NCBI GenBank assembly: GCA_000244995.1
Contig: CM001438.1
Span: 3,682,090-3,746,089 of the forward strand
Source of the DNA: Burkholderiales bacterium JOSHI_001
GTDB taxonomy: Bacteria > Pseudomonadota > Gammaproteobacteria > Burkholderiales > Burkholderiaceae_C
Direction: 5' to 3'
Length of the DNA stretch: 64,000 nucleotides
A model generated the notes under the pieces. That model saw only the letters and a list, made by a program, of their open reading frames with translations, made no database searches and was not told the origin of the DNA. The position numbers and the translations under genes were made by a program. Of the stretch, positions 12,276 through 20,152 are shown in pieces. Positions within the stretch are counted from its first letter, which is position 1, and every line of letters starts with the position of its first letter.

Positions 12276-12692
12276 ATGAACCTTGTTTGCCCTGGCTGCA
12301 GCACCACCAACCGCGTGCCCGAAACACGACTGGCGGACCAGCCGGTGTGTGCGCGCTGCGGCACCGAACTGATGGCGCCGAAACCCGTCACCCTGAACGA
12401 CAGCAACTTCACGAAGTTCGTGGCCCACACCGAACTGCCGGTGCTGGTGGACTTCTGGGCCGAATGGTGCGGGCCCTGCAAGATGATGGCGCCGCACTTT
12501 GCCAGCGCGGCCACGCAACTGCCGAACGTGCGTTTCGCCAAGCTGGAAACCGATGCCAGCCCCCAGGCCGCGGCCGCGTTTGCCATCCGCAGCATCCCCA
12601 CCCTGGTCTTGTTTCGCGGCGGCCGAGAGGTGGCGCGCCAGACGGGTGCCATGGGCGCGGCGGACCTGCTGCGCTGGGTGCAGGCTCAATAG
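12276..12692 (+). CDS. trxC: Thioredoxin 2 (TrxC) with N-terminal zinc finger
   Basis: This 138-residue protein has an N-terminal CPGC...CARC zinc-finger extension followed by a thioredoxin fold with WAEWCGPCK at about residues 62-70. That layout and size are those of TrxC (139 residues in E. coli). It reduces protein disulfides in the cytoplasm. The ATG lies 2 bases after the RND permease stop, so it is almost certainly the third gene of the ArsR-controlled operon. This links the pump to thiol or oxidative stress. Confidence 0.92.
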   Translation: MNLVCPGCSTTNRVPETRLADQPVCARCGTELMAPKPVTLNDSNFTKFVAHTELPVLVDFWAEWCGPCKMMAPHFASAATQLPNVRFAKLETDASPQAAAAFAIRSIPTLVLFRGGREVARQTGAMGAADLLRWVQAQ

Positions 12693-12707
12693 GCGCTGAA
12701 GGGCTGA

Positions 12708-12724
12708 GGCCGCGTGCCGCGGCC
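12708..12724. terminator. GC hairpin between convergent trxC and methyltransferase genes
   Basis: GGCCGCG (12708-12714) and CGCGGCC (12718-12724) form a perfect 7-base stem with a 3-base loop, 15 bases after the trxC stop. No T-run follows, so this is only a candidate terminator for the efflux operon. The rest of the 114-base gap to the convergent methyltransferase stop shows nothing else. Confidence 0.4.
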
Positions 12725-12806
12725 CCCAAGAACCTGGCTCAGAACGGGCCCGGCACCCAAGGGCGGGTGGCAAGGGAGTCGGCTTCACCCATTCCGGGCC
12801 CGGCCA

Positions 12807-13505
12807 TCAGGCCAGCCGGCGCAGCAGGCGCACATGCATCGGCCGGCTGAAGCGGGCGCCGTCGGGGCCAAGGTGCGGCTGGAAAACGGCGCGCGTGGCC
12901 GCCAGCTTGGCGTCGTCGATGCCGTGGTCGGCAAAGCTCGGGCGCATCATGCGCCGCTCGAATTCATCGAAGTCCTGGAAGTGCACCGGCATCTCGAAGC
13001 GGCGCTCGGCCACCTGCTTCCAATGACCGCTGCGCAGGGCCGCATCCACGGCGGCCTGCGCCGCAGCCCGCACCGCGCCTTCGTCGTTGAAGACTCGGAT
13101 CACCTCGTTGAAAGGGCCGTCATACACCGGCTCGGACACGTACAGGTGCCCGCGCGGGCGCAGCACACGGGCCACCTCGGCCAGGGCCTGGGCCATCCAG
13201 GCCATGGGCACATGGTGCAGGGACTTCAGCATCAGGGCCAGGTCGAAGGCCTGGTCGGGCAGGGGAATGGCCTGGGCGCCACCGGCGGCGAAGTGCAGCC
13301 CCGGCTGCGGCGCGGCCAGGTTCTTGGCGTGCTGCAGCGCGTCCACCTCCAGGCCGGTGAACTGGCTGCCCGGGAAGCGCGCCAGCAGCGCGCGCGCCAG
13401 TTGCGCCGCACCGCAGCCCAGTTCCACGATGTCCTGCCCGGCCAGCGGCACCAGTTCGGCCAGCAGGTCCAGTTCGTCGGTGATCAGGGGCACGGTGGCA
13501 GTCAT
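12807..13505 (-). CDS. Class I SAM-dependent methyltransferase
   Basis: This 232-residue protein has the Rossmann SAM-binding motif I (IVELGCGAAQLARALLARFPG), the acidic motif II (FTGLEVD) and a post-motif segment (FDLALMLKSLHHVP). It belongs to the Methyltransf_11/25 group; the substrate cannot be assigned. The TlpA-like fusion gene lies 33 bases upstream on the same strand, so the two probably form a short operon. Confidence 0.8.
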   Translation of the reverse strand: MTATVPLITDELDLLAELVPLAGQDIVELGCGAAQLARALLARFPGSQFTGLEVDALQHAKNLAAPQPGLHFAAGGAQAIPLPDQAFDLALMLKSLHHVPMAWMAQALAEVARVLRPRGHLYVSEPVYDGPFNEVIRVFNDEGAVRAAAQAAVDAALRSGHWKQVAERRFEMPVHFQDFDEFERRMMRPSFADHGIDDAKLAATRAVFQPHLGPDGARFSRPMHVRLLRRLA

Positions 13506-13538
13506 GGGATCTCCCGGGTGGACAGCGGCAGTGGGTGG

Positions 13539-14378
13539 TCAAAGCGCGCCGCGCATCTGGCGCAGGCGCCGTTCCAGGGCCGGGGCGCTGAGTGCCCCGA
13601 AGTGGGCGTCGAAGCGCCGCCCCTGGGCATCGTAGAACAGGGTGGTGGGCAGGCCCGGCGAGCCAACGGCCGGCCCCAGCCGGGAGTCCGGGTCCATCAG
13701 CACCTCGCGCAGCGGCAGGCCTTCGTGGGCCAGGTAGGCGCGCACGACCGCAAGGCTCTCGCCTTGGTTCACGAACAGAAAGCCCACCTGGGTTTCCCGC
13801 TGCTGGGCGGCGGCCAGCACCGGCATCTCCTGGCGGCACGGGCCGCACCAGCTGGCCCACAGGTTCACCACCACCGGCCGGCCCCGGGCCGCGGCGGGCA
13901 GGTCCAGGGCGACGCCGCCCTCCAAGGGCATCAGCGCCATGCGAGGCATGGCGGCGGCCTCGTCCTCACCCACCACCAAGGTGGCGGTGGCCCACAGCGC
14001 CACACCCAGCAGGGTGCCTGCGGCCAGCGGCCCCCGCAGTGTCGGCGCCCGCAGGCCCCGCCACAACAGCCAGGCCGCTGCGGCCATGGCACCGGCCCAT
14101 GCGTTCAAGCCACCGTCGCGCAGGTCCAAAGCCAACCAGGGCGACGCGGCGTACAGGTCGCCATGCCATGACAAGTGCGCCGCCCGGGCCGCCAACAAGC
14201 CCAGCAAAGCCGCCATGAAAACGGCATTGCCCGCGACATCGCGCGCAGGCGCGGTGGCGGACGCCCCGGCAGCCTTCGCGGCCAGGCGCGACGCCAGCGT
14301 GGCGGCGCCCCACACCGACAGCAGCGCCACCAAAGGCGCCACCGGCAAGGCAATGGGGCCGAGCGACAAGGACAACAT
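13539..14378 (-). CDS. Membrane-anchored TlpA-like thiol-disulfide oxidoreductase with an N-terminal multi-TM domain
   Basis: This 279-residue protein has two parts. The first 140 or so residues hold about four hydrophobic segments with a prolipoprotein diacylglyceryl transferase-like HLSWHGDLYAASPW stretch. The rest is a TlpA/ResA thioredoxin-like domain with active site WASWCGPCRQEMP and a cis-Pro loop (GSPGLPTTLFYD). It probably acts as a periplasm-facing thiol reductase anchored by the N-terminal domain. Stand-alone TlpA proteins have one anchor, so the multi-TM part is the unusual feature. It lies upstream of the methyltransferase gene. Confidence 0.78.
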   Translation of the reverse strand: MLSLSLGPIALPVAPLVALLSVWGAATLASRLAAKAAGASATAPARDVAGNAVFMAALLGLLAARAAHLSWHGDLYAASPWLALDLRDGGLNAWAGAMAAAAWLLWRGLRAPTLRGPLAAGTLLGVALWATATLVVGEDEAAAMPRMALMPLEGGVALDLPAAARGRPVVVNLWASWCGPCRQEMPVLAAAQQRETQVGFLFVNQGESLAVVRAYLAHEGLPLREVLMDPDSRLGPAVGSPGLPTTLFYDAQGRRFDAHFGALSAPALERRLRQMRGAL

Positions 14379-14572
14379 GCGCGCAGCCTACCCGAAGGGC
14401 CCGGCGCAGCAGCGGCTTTCTGGCGCCTGGGCTCTGCGGCGCCAGAAGCGCCATGCCATGGGCGCAGACCTGGCCCAGGACTGCGCCGCTCGCCAAACCC
14501 CGATCAAGGACAATGGCCGCCCGTTCACCGATTCCGTGCAGCTGCCATGAACCCGCGCGGCCACGCCACCAC

Positions 14573-15739
14573 TTGAACCGAAACCTCTGGCTGCTGGCCA
14601 TAGCGCAGGGCCTGCTGCTCACCAACAACGTCGTCTTCATCGCCATCAATGGCCTGGTGGGCCTGCAACTGGCCCCCCATGGCTGGATGGCCACCTTGCC
14701 GGTGATGGGCTACGTGGTGGGGGGCGCGCTGTCCACCGGCCTGGTGGCGCGCACCCAGCAGCGCTGGGGTCGCAAGACGTCGTTCCAGCTGGGCCTGGCC
14801 GTGGCCCTGGTGTCGGCGCTGCTGTGCGCTGCCGCCAGTTGGCTGGCCAGCTTTGAACTGCTGGTGGCCGCCACGGTGGTGGCCGGCTTCTACAACGCCA
14901 ACGGGCAGCTCTACCGCTTCGCTGCGGCCGAACTGGCCGCGCCGGCCTACCGCGAGAAGGCGGTGTCGCTGGTGCTGGCGGGTGGGCTCATCGGCGCGGT
15001 GGCCGGACCCAACCTGGCCGCGTCCACCCGCCACCTGCTGGGCAAGCCCTTCCTGGGCGCCTACTTCGCCCTGGCCGCGGTGGCGCTGGTGGCCATGGCC
15101 GTGATGGCGGGCGTGCGATTTGGCCCGAACAGCCCGGCGGAATCGGCCGCCGGGCCTGGCCGGCCGCTGCGCGACATCGCCCGCCAGCCGGAATTCGTGG
15201 TCGCCGTGATGGGCGCCGCCCTCGGCTACGGGGTGATGAACCTGCTGATGGCGGCCACGCCGCTGGCCATGCAGGTCTGCGGCATGCCCTTCGGCGATGC
15301 CGCCTTCGTGCTGGAATGGCATGTCATCGGCATGTTCGCGCCGGGCTTCTTCACCGGGCACCTGATCAAGCGCTTTGGCGCGCTTCCCGTCATGGGGGTG
15401 GGTGTGCTGCTGAACGCCGCCTGCATTGCCATTGCGCTGTCAGGCCAGGACCTGCATCACTTCACCGCAGCGCTGTTCCTGCTGGGCATGGGCTGGAACT
15501 TCCTGTTCACCGGCGGCACCACGCTGGCCATGCAGGCCTATCGCCCGGAAGAAAAGAACCGCGCCCAGGCGGCCATCAACTTCTGCGTGTTCGCCACCAT
15601 GGCGGTGACCTCGTTCGCTTCGGGTGCGCTTGTCACCACGCGCGGCTGGACCTGGCTGAACCTGGGGTCCACGGTGCCGGTGGCGCTGGCCGGCCTGGCG
15701 CTGCTGTGGCTGCATCGGCATCGCCGAAGTTTGCGCTAA
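14573..15739 (+). CDS. MFS transporter (12-TM)
   Basis: This protein of about 388 residues begins NRNLWLLAIAQGLLLTNNVVFIAINGLVG and has alternating hydrophobic helices throughout. An MFS cytoplasmic-loop motif (RTQQRWGRKTSFQLG) sits between TM2 and TM3. The TTG at 14573 is preferred because family members start immediately before TM1. An in-frame ATG at 14513 would add 20 low-complexity residues, and its AAGGA is only 2 bases away. The substrate is unknown. It is a single gene, divergent from the TlpA-like fusion and converging on the ankyrin gene. Confidence 0.82.
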   Translation: MNRNLWLLAIAQGLLLTNNVVFIAINGLVGLQLAPHGWMATLPVMGYVVGGALSTGLVARTQQRWGRKTSFQLGLAVALVSALLCAAASWLASFELLVAATVVAGFYNANGQLYRFAAAELAAPAYREKAVSLVLAGGLIGAVAGPNLAASTRHLLGKPFLGAYFALAAVALVAMAVMAGVRFGPNSPAESAAGPGRPLRDIARQPEFVVAVMGAALGYGVMNLLMAATPLAMQVCGMPFGDAAFVLEWHVIGMFAPGFFTGHLIKRFGALPVMGVGVLLNAACIAIALSGQDLHHFTAALFLLGMGWNFLFTGGTTLAMQAYRPEEKNRAQAAINFCVFATMAVTSFASGALVTTRGWTWLNLGSTVPVALAGLALLWLHRHRRSLR

Positions 15740-15751
15740 GGACCCAGCCTT

Positions 15752-16318
15752 TCAAGCACCTCGCGGCGGCTTGCGGAAGGTGATCACCTGCATGTCAGGC
15801 GCATGGCGCGAACCGCAATGCGCCGCCTCCAGCGCCGCTTCGGCCTCGTGCAGGATGTTGATCACGTCCACGTAGTCGCGGTCCTTCACCATCATCAGCG
15901 CGGTGCGGCCCACTTCGTTGCGGGCCAGCGGGTCCGCGCCAGCATCCAGCAGCGCCTGCACCACGGCGGCCTCACCGTTGCCCGCGGCGTACATCAAGGG
16001 GCGCACGCCAAAGCCGATGCAGGCCTCCCGGTCCGCCCCTGCGACGAGCAGCGCCGTCACCACGTCCGGGTGGCCGCGGTCCTCGTCGGGGTTGTGGCAG
16101 GCGTGGAACAGCGCGGTGTAGCTGCGTTCGTCGGTCGCGTTCACATCGGCGCCGGCGGCCAGCAGGCACCGCACCATCGGCAGGTGCCCCAGCCGGCACG
16201 CCAGCATCAAGGGTGTCAGCCCGTCTGGCGCGGCGGCATTCACTTCACCTGGCGTGGCCTGGCGGGCCACCGCGGCGACCTCGCCGGCCCGGATGGCGTC
16301 CCAAAGCGTTGCAGTCAT
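15752..16318 (-). CDS. Ankyrin-repeat protein
   Basis: This 188-residue protein contains about four ankyrin repeats, such as DGLTPLMLACRLGHLPMVRCLLAAGADVNATD and GVRPLMYAAGNGEAAVVQALLDAGADPLARN. No signal peptide or enzymatic domain is seen, so it is probably a cytoplasmic protein-interaction module. Its partner is unknown. It is a single gene lying tail-to-tail with the MFS gene and diverging from the rhodanese gene. Confidence 0.85.
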   Translation of the reverse strand: MTATLWDAIRAGEVAAVARQATPGEVNAAAPDGLTPLMLACRLGHLPMVRCLLAAGADVNATDERSYTALFHACHNPDEDRGHPDVVTALLVAGADREACIGFGVRPLMYAAGNGEAAVVQALLDAGADPLARNEVGRTALMMVKDRDYVDVINILHEAEAALEAAHCGSRHAPDMQVITFRKPPRGA

Positions 16319-16466
16319 GTTTCCCTCACCTCATGGCAGACAATTTCCGGACGCCGCGCCCGCGGTGCGCCGGCGTTTGACGATATAAACGAAGCCTGCG
16401 TGTCCGCTTCCATCCGGACAGACGACTTGCCGCCCTGGCCCGGGGCCAAACCACCTCTGCGCTGCC

Positions 16467-16901
16467 ATGACTTCGACCCCCAACGCCCCCTTGGAAGTGA
16501 GCCTGAGCACGGCACTGGAGCTTTGCCGCCTGGAAATGGGCACCCTGGTGGACATCCGCCAGGCCTTCGAGATCGACCTGAAGGGCGGTATTCCGGACAC
16601 GGTGCATGTGCCGCTGTGCGAGGTGAAGCTGATGCTGGGCCATGCCTTGACCGAAGACGAACAGGACACCCTGGACGCCGGCCGGCCCACCGACATCGAC
16701 GCGCGGCAGTTCTTCACCATGATCAACCGCCTGCACAACGCCCACGACCGCATCCTCCTGTGCGTGTGCAACAGCGGCCGGCGCAGCCTGTACGCGGCGC
16801 AGATGCTGCGTGAACTGGGCTACCCCAAGGCGCTGAGCGTGGCCGGCGGCTTCCAGGCCTGGAAGAAATGGAAGGCCGCACAGGACACGCCCGTCGCCTG
16901 A
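16467..16901 (+). CDS. Rhodanese-domain sulfurtransferase
   Basis: This 144-residue single-domain rhodanese has the active-site loop CNSGRR with catalytic Cys101 and Arg106, and the CDC25-like tail GYPKALSVAGGFQAWKKW. It has no signal peptide and is therefore cytoplasmic. Such proteins carry persulfide sulfur. In sulfur oxidisers a rhodanese commonly works with TusA and DsrE2, whose genes are at 54.4-55.1 kb here and not adjacent. Pairing them is inference. A TATAAA sits at 16384-16389, within the upstream 148-base gap. Its stop abuts the stop of the convergent FadL gene. Confidence 0.87.
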   Translation: MTSTPNAPLEVSLSTALELCRLEMGTLVDIRQAFEIDLKGGIPDTVHVPLCEVKLMLGHALTEDEQDTLDAGRPTDIDARQFFTMINRLHNAHDRILLCVCNSGRRSLYAAQMLRELGYPKALSVAGGFQAWKKWKAAQDTPVA

Positions 16902-18191
16902 TCAGAACTTCATCGACCAGCCCAGGCCCACCGAATACTGCTTCATGCCGATGGTTTCGGTGCCGGCCAGGATGGACGCGCCGGTGACCGTCTGGCGCGG
17001 TGCCACCATCAGCGCGCCGCTGAGTTCGCTGCTCGGGCCCATGGCCCAGGTGAAGCCGGCGGTGTAGTGGCTTTTCATCACCCCGGGCGCCAGGATGTTG
17101 AAGGTGACATCGCGCGCACGCACCGGGTTGTCGCCGCGGTTGTAGCCGGCCCGCAGGGTCCACTGGGGGTTCATCTGCCAGGCCAGGCCCAGCTTCACCA
17201 CGTCCACGTCCTGCCAGCCGAAGCCCGGGCCACCGGGCGAGCCCAGCTGTTGCTGGATCTGGCTGCTGTTGCTGACCGAGGCCACGCCGCTGTAGTTGAT
17301 GCGCTGGTAGTCAAGCGCCAGGGTCAGGTCGGCGGCGGGCTTGAAGGCCACGCCCAGGCTCCAGTTGGACGGAATGTCGAAGTCCCCGCCACCAGCGAAC
17401 AGGCCCTTGTACTTGTCCAGCTTGCCCATGTTGACCTTGCTGGACCAGGCCGCACCCACAGACAGGTTGCTGCCGATCTGCCCCATGTAGCCGATGCGCA
17501 GGCCCACGCCAGTGGAACTGTCGTAGCCGTTGTTGGTGACGCTGCCGGGCGCGCTGCTTTGCTGGGCGTTGTCAAAGGCCTGAACGCCGAAGGCCTTGAA
17601 CATCTGGTAGCCCAGCAACAGCGACGCGCCCAGCGCGTGCTGCGGCGCGGCCTTCCAGGCCACGGTGGGCGCCACCACCAGTTGCGACAGGTCCACACCC
17701 AGCGAGCCGCCGCCGCACAAGGCGTTGCCGGGCACGATGGTCACGCCGCCATCGGGCGTGCACTGGAAGGGCCCCTGCGGGTAGGTGGTGTTCATGCCGC
17801 CATTGCCATAGACCGTGACGCCCACCGAGAGGTTCGGGTTCAGCATGCGGTTGTAGCCAACCTCGGGCACCCAGAACACGGTCTTGTCGCTGCTGACCTT
17901 GCCTTCCAGCAGCCCGCCGAAGCCCACCGCGCTGCGCTCGGCGTCGCGGTGCGGGCTGAACAGTTCCAGTCCCAGGTCCAGGCGCGAACCCACGAACACC
18001 ATCTTGGCCGGGTTGGTGGCGCCGCCCAGGGCGTCGTCGGCCATGGCGGTGGACGCGCCCCCCATGCCCTTGGCCTTGATGCCGTAGCCGTGCGGGAAGT
18101 AGCCGTTGGTGGCGCCGGCCAGCGGGCTGACGCCCAGACCGGCCACCAGGCAGGCGGCGGCCAGCGCCCGGCGGTTGTTCTTGAACTTCAT
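16902..18191 (-). CDS. FadL/OmpP1-family outer-membrane transport protein
   Basis: This 429-residue beta-barrel protein has a signal peptide (MKFKNNRRALAAACLVAGLG, cleavage near LAGA). The FadL start ATNGYFPHGYGIKAKGMGGASTAMADDALGGATNPA follows, and the protein ends in the outer-membrane terminal Phe (WSMKF). FadL proteins pass hydrophobic molecules across the outer membrane. Here it is the last gene of a string containing the CMD-Rieske, UspA and sulfite dehydrogenase genes. A role in passing hydrophobic sulfur species is tempting but speculative. There is a 50-base gap to the upstream gene, with an AGGAGA ribosome site. Confidence 0.88.
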   Translation of the reverse strand: MKFKNNRRALAAACLVAGLGVSPLAGATNGYFPHGYGIKAKGMGGASTAMADDALGGATNPAKMVFVGSRLDLGLELFSPHRDAERSAVGFGGLLEGKVSSDKTVFWVPEVGYNRMLNPNLSVGVTVYGNGGMNTTYPQGPFQCTPDGGVTIVPGNALCGGGSLGVDLSQLVVAPTVAWKAAPQHALGASLLLGYQMFKAFGVQAFDNAQQSSAPGSVTNNGYDSSTGVGLRIGYMGQIGSNLSVGAAWSSKVNMGKLDKYKGLFAGGGDFDIPSNWSLGVAFKPAADLTLALDYQRINYSGVASVSNSSQIQQQLGSPGGPGFGWQDVDVVKLGLAWQMNPQWTLRAGYNRGDNPVRARDVTFNILAPGVMKSHYTAGFTWAMGPSSELSGALMVAPRQTVTGASILAGTETIGMKQYSVGLGWSMKF

Positions 18192-18241
18192 GGCTTGTTC
18201 TCCTGTGGTGTGTTGGGGGTACTTCTCAGGCGATTGAGCGG

Positions 18242-18871
18242 CTACCAGCGCGCCTGCAGCCGGCCGCTTTCCACCTGGGTGTCCCAGGCCTTCAGCGGGG
18301 TGTTGCCCTTGGCGATGCATCGGCCGTTGCGGATGTCGAAGGCCCACTCGTGCTTGGGGCAGGTGAGCGTGGTGCCTTGGAGCGCCAGGTGCGGGATGTC
18401 GGTGGTCTGGTGCGGGCAACGACTGTCATAGACCTTGAAGCCGTCGGCATTGCGGGTCACGAACAGGCTGCGGCCGTCGCAGTTCACCCGCCGCACCTCG
18501 TCCAGCGCGAAGCCGTCCACCGCCAGCACGTCGTGCCAGGCGCCGCCCTCACCGCGCAGCGCGGCCGGGTCGAAACCGGGCAGGTTCATCGCCAGGATGA
18601 TGTCGGTGGCCCAGACGATCCTGGCCAGGCCCAGCGCCGGGAAGGCCATCAGCAGCGCGTCCAGCACTTCCATGGGCGTGCAGCCCTCGCGCAGTGCGCG
18701 GTTCAGGTACTGCTTGAAGCCTCGCTCGGTCTGCGCATGCACCTTGGTGATCACCGAGATCAGGTTGCGCGTTTTCGGGTCCAGGTGCTTGCCGGCGTCC
18801 TTCAGGAACGCGAAGTAGTGGCCCATGGCCTCGGGACGGGCCTTGACCAGGTAGTTCAGTGCATCGCTCAT
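18242..18871 (-). CDS. Fusion of carboxymuconolactone decarboxylase (AhpD-like) and Rieske [2Fe-2S] domains
   Basis: This 209-residue protein joins an N-terminal CMD/AhpD-like helical domain (about 1-105; KTRNLISVITKVHAQTERGFKQYLNRALREGCTPMEVLDALLMAFPALG) to a C-terminal Rieske domain (about 110-205). The Rieske ligands are CPH and CPKHEW. The CMD part has Cys in EGCTPMEV but lacks the second Cys of an AhpD CxxC. The function is unknown; a redox or electron-transfer role is likely. Its start overlaps the UspA stop by 4 bases, tying it to the sulfite dehydrogenase string. Confidence 0.8.
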   Translation of the reverse strand: MSDALNYLVKARPEAMGHYFAFLKDAGKHLDPKTRNLISVITKVHAQTERGFKQYLNRALREGCTPMEVLDALLMAFPALGLARIVWATDIILAMNLPGFDPAALRGEGGAWHDVLAVDGFALDEVRRVNCDGRSLFVTRNADGFKVYDSRCPHQTTDIPHLALQGTTLTCPKHEWAFDIRNGRCIAKGNTPLKAWDTQVESGRLQARW

Positions 18872-19707
18872 GCTTGTATTTCCTTGGCAATCACCACCAG
18901 CACCGGCCGCTCGGCCAGGCCGATGACCTTTTGCGCCGTGCCGCCCAGGAAGGCGCGGCCTCCCAGCGCGGCGCTGTGGCGACCCATCACGATGAGGTCG
19001 GCCTGGGCCGCATCGGCCGCCGCCACGATCTGTTCATGCACCTTGCCGCGGCGCACGCTGCCCTGGCAGGGCAGGTCCCGGGCCCTCGCGACGGCAAGGG
19101 CAGCGTCCACGGCGGCCCGGGCAGCGGCCTCGTCGACCTCGGCCACCGCCACCACCTGCAGCGGCAGGCCACACTCCGCGGCCACGGCCACGGCGGTGTC
19201 GGTTTGCAAGCCCCTCTGGGCGGCCTCGGCCTGCGGGTCCAGCGCCAGCAACACCGCACGGGACCACATGGCCCCGGCCCGCGGCACCAGCAGCACGCTG
19301 CAAGGCGCATGCGCCACCACCCGGCTGACCATTTCGCCCACCAGCAGCCGGGCGAAGAAGCCGCGCTTGCCGCGCCGCCGGGTGACGATGAGGTCACTGC
19401 CCCCATCACGCGCCTCGGCCACGATCTCCTGATCGGGCTCGGGCCCGCGTCGCACCCGGCTTTGCAGTGTGACGCCCGCCACCCTGGCCGCGGCCTGCAG
19501 CGCCTGCAGGTGGACGGCGGCCTGGGCTTCGGCCTGCGCGGCCAGTTGCGGCGCGACGGATTCGAATTCTGGGTTGCTGGTCAGCGGCAGCACCACGGCC
19601 AGGGGCAGGCCGCAGCGCGCGGCCATGGCCAGCGCCACACGTTCCGCGCCGTCGTCGTACTCGGAATGCTCGGTGGCCAGCAGCAGGCGGTTGAAAGGGT
19701 GCGCCAT
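18868..19707 (-). CDS. Tandem universal stress protein (two UspA domains)
   Basis: This 279-residue protein has two UspA domains. The first ends DGGSDLIVTRRRGKRGFFARLLVGEMVSRVVAHAPCSVLLV, the second QADLIVMGRHSAALGGRAFLGGTAQKVIGLAERPVLVV. The second carries the GRHS...GG ATP-binding type signature. It is cytoplasmic and of unknown specific role. It follows the small membrane protein by 25 bases and overlaps the CMD-Rieske gene by 4 bases, so it is probably transcribed with soeABC. Confidence 0.88.
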   Translation of the reverse strand: MAHPFNRLLLATEHSEYDDGAERVALAMAARCGLPLAVVLPLTSNPEFESVAPQLAAQAEAQAAVHLQALQAAARVAGVTLQSRVRRGPEPDQEIVAEARDGGSDLIVTRRRGKRGFFARLLVGEMVSRVVAHAPCSVLLVPRAGAMWSRAVLLALDPQAEAAQRGLQTDTAVAVAAECGLPLQVVAVAEVDEAAARAAVDAALAVARARDLPCQGSVRRGKVHEQIVAAADAAQADLIVMGRHSAALGGRAFLGGTAQKVIGLAERPVLVVIAKEIQA

Positions 19708-19732
19708 GGTGGGTCTGCCTGGAACCGGGCCG

Positions 19733-20152
19733 TCAGTGAACGCCGCCTATCACGCCGGAGGCGGCCAGCACCACCACCGCGGCTTCGGCCAGGCCCAGCG
19801 CGGCCAACAGGCGGTCGCCGCGCTGCAAGGCCAGCGGCAGCAGCGCCAGCAGGCACAGCACCGAACAGCCCGCCATGATGGCGATGCCCAGCAGGTTGGC
19901 CACGTCGCCCTGCCCCAGGCGCCCCAGCCACTGCCAGCCCGAAGGCGCCCCGGTGGCGCGCAGGTAGCTGGCCACCGGCTGGTTCCACAGCGCCGGCAAT
20001 TGTTCCAGCGGCACATGGGGCGGCAGCAGGCCCGTGGCATAGGCGGCGAACAGACCCACCAGCGCCACCAGCCCGACGCGCGTGCCCCACTCCAGCCAGC
20101 GCGCGTACAGCAACTGCTCGGCAGGTTGGGTGGCGGTGGCAGGTGCTTTCAT
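19733..20152 (-). CDS. Small integral membrane protein of unknown function
   Basis: This 139-residue protein has about three to four hydrophobic segments (VGLVALVGLFAAYATGLL; LLGIAIMAGCSVLCLLALLPLAL; LGLAEAAVVVLAASGVIGGVH). I recognise no catalytic motif. Its ATG overlaps the TauE-like stop by 4 bases, so it is probably a partner or accessory of the exporter. TauE genes often have a small membrane protein neighbour, which is why coupling is inferred here. The longer open frame upstream of the ATG lies within tauE and is rejected. Confidence 0.7.
   Translation of the reverse strand: MKAPATATQPAEQLLYARWLEWGTRVGLVALVGLFAAYATGLLPPHVPLEQLPALWNQPVASYLRATGAPSGWQWLGRLGQGDVANLLGIAIMAGCSVLCLLALLPLALQRGDRLLAALGLAEAAVVVLAASGVIGGVH

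Noticed and set aside
9028-12327. Long open frame antisense to the RND permease
   Set aside because: Translation is His/Gln/Gly-rich and lacks any domain. The RND permease is intact on the plus strand.
10215-12692. A frame that appears as one 825-residue protein ending in thioredoxin
   Set aside because: The first 680 codons are an out-of-frame reading of the RND permease. Only the last 138 codons from the ATG at 12276 (trxC) are real.
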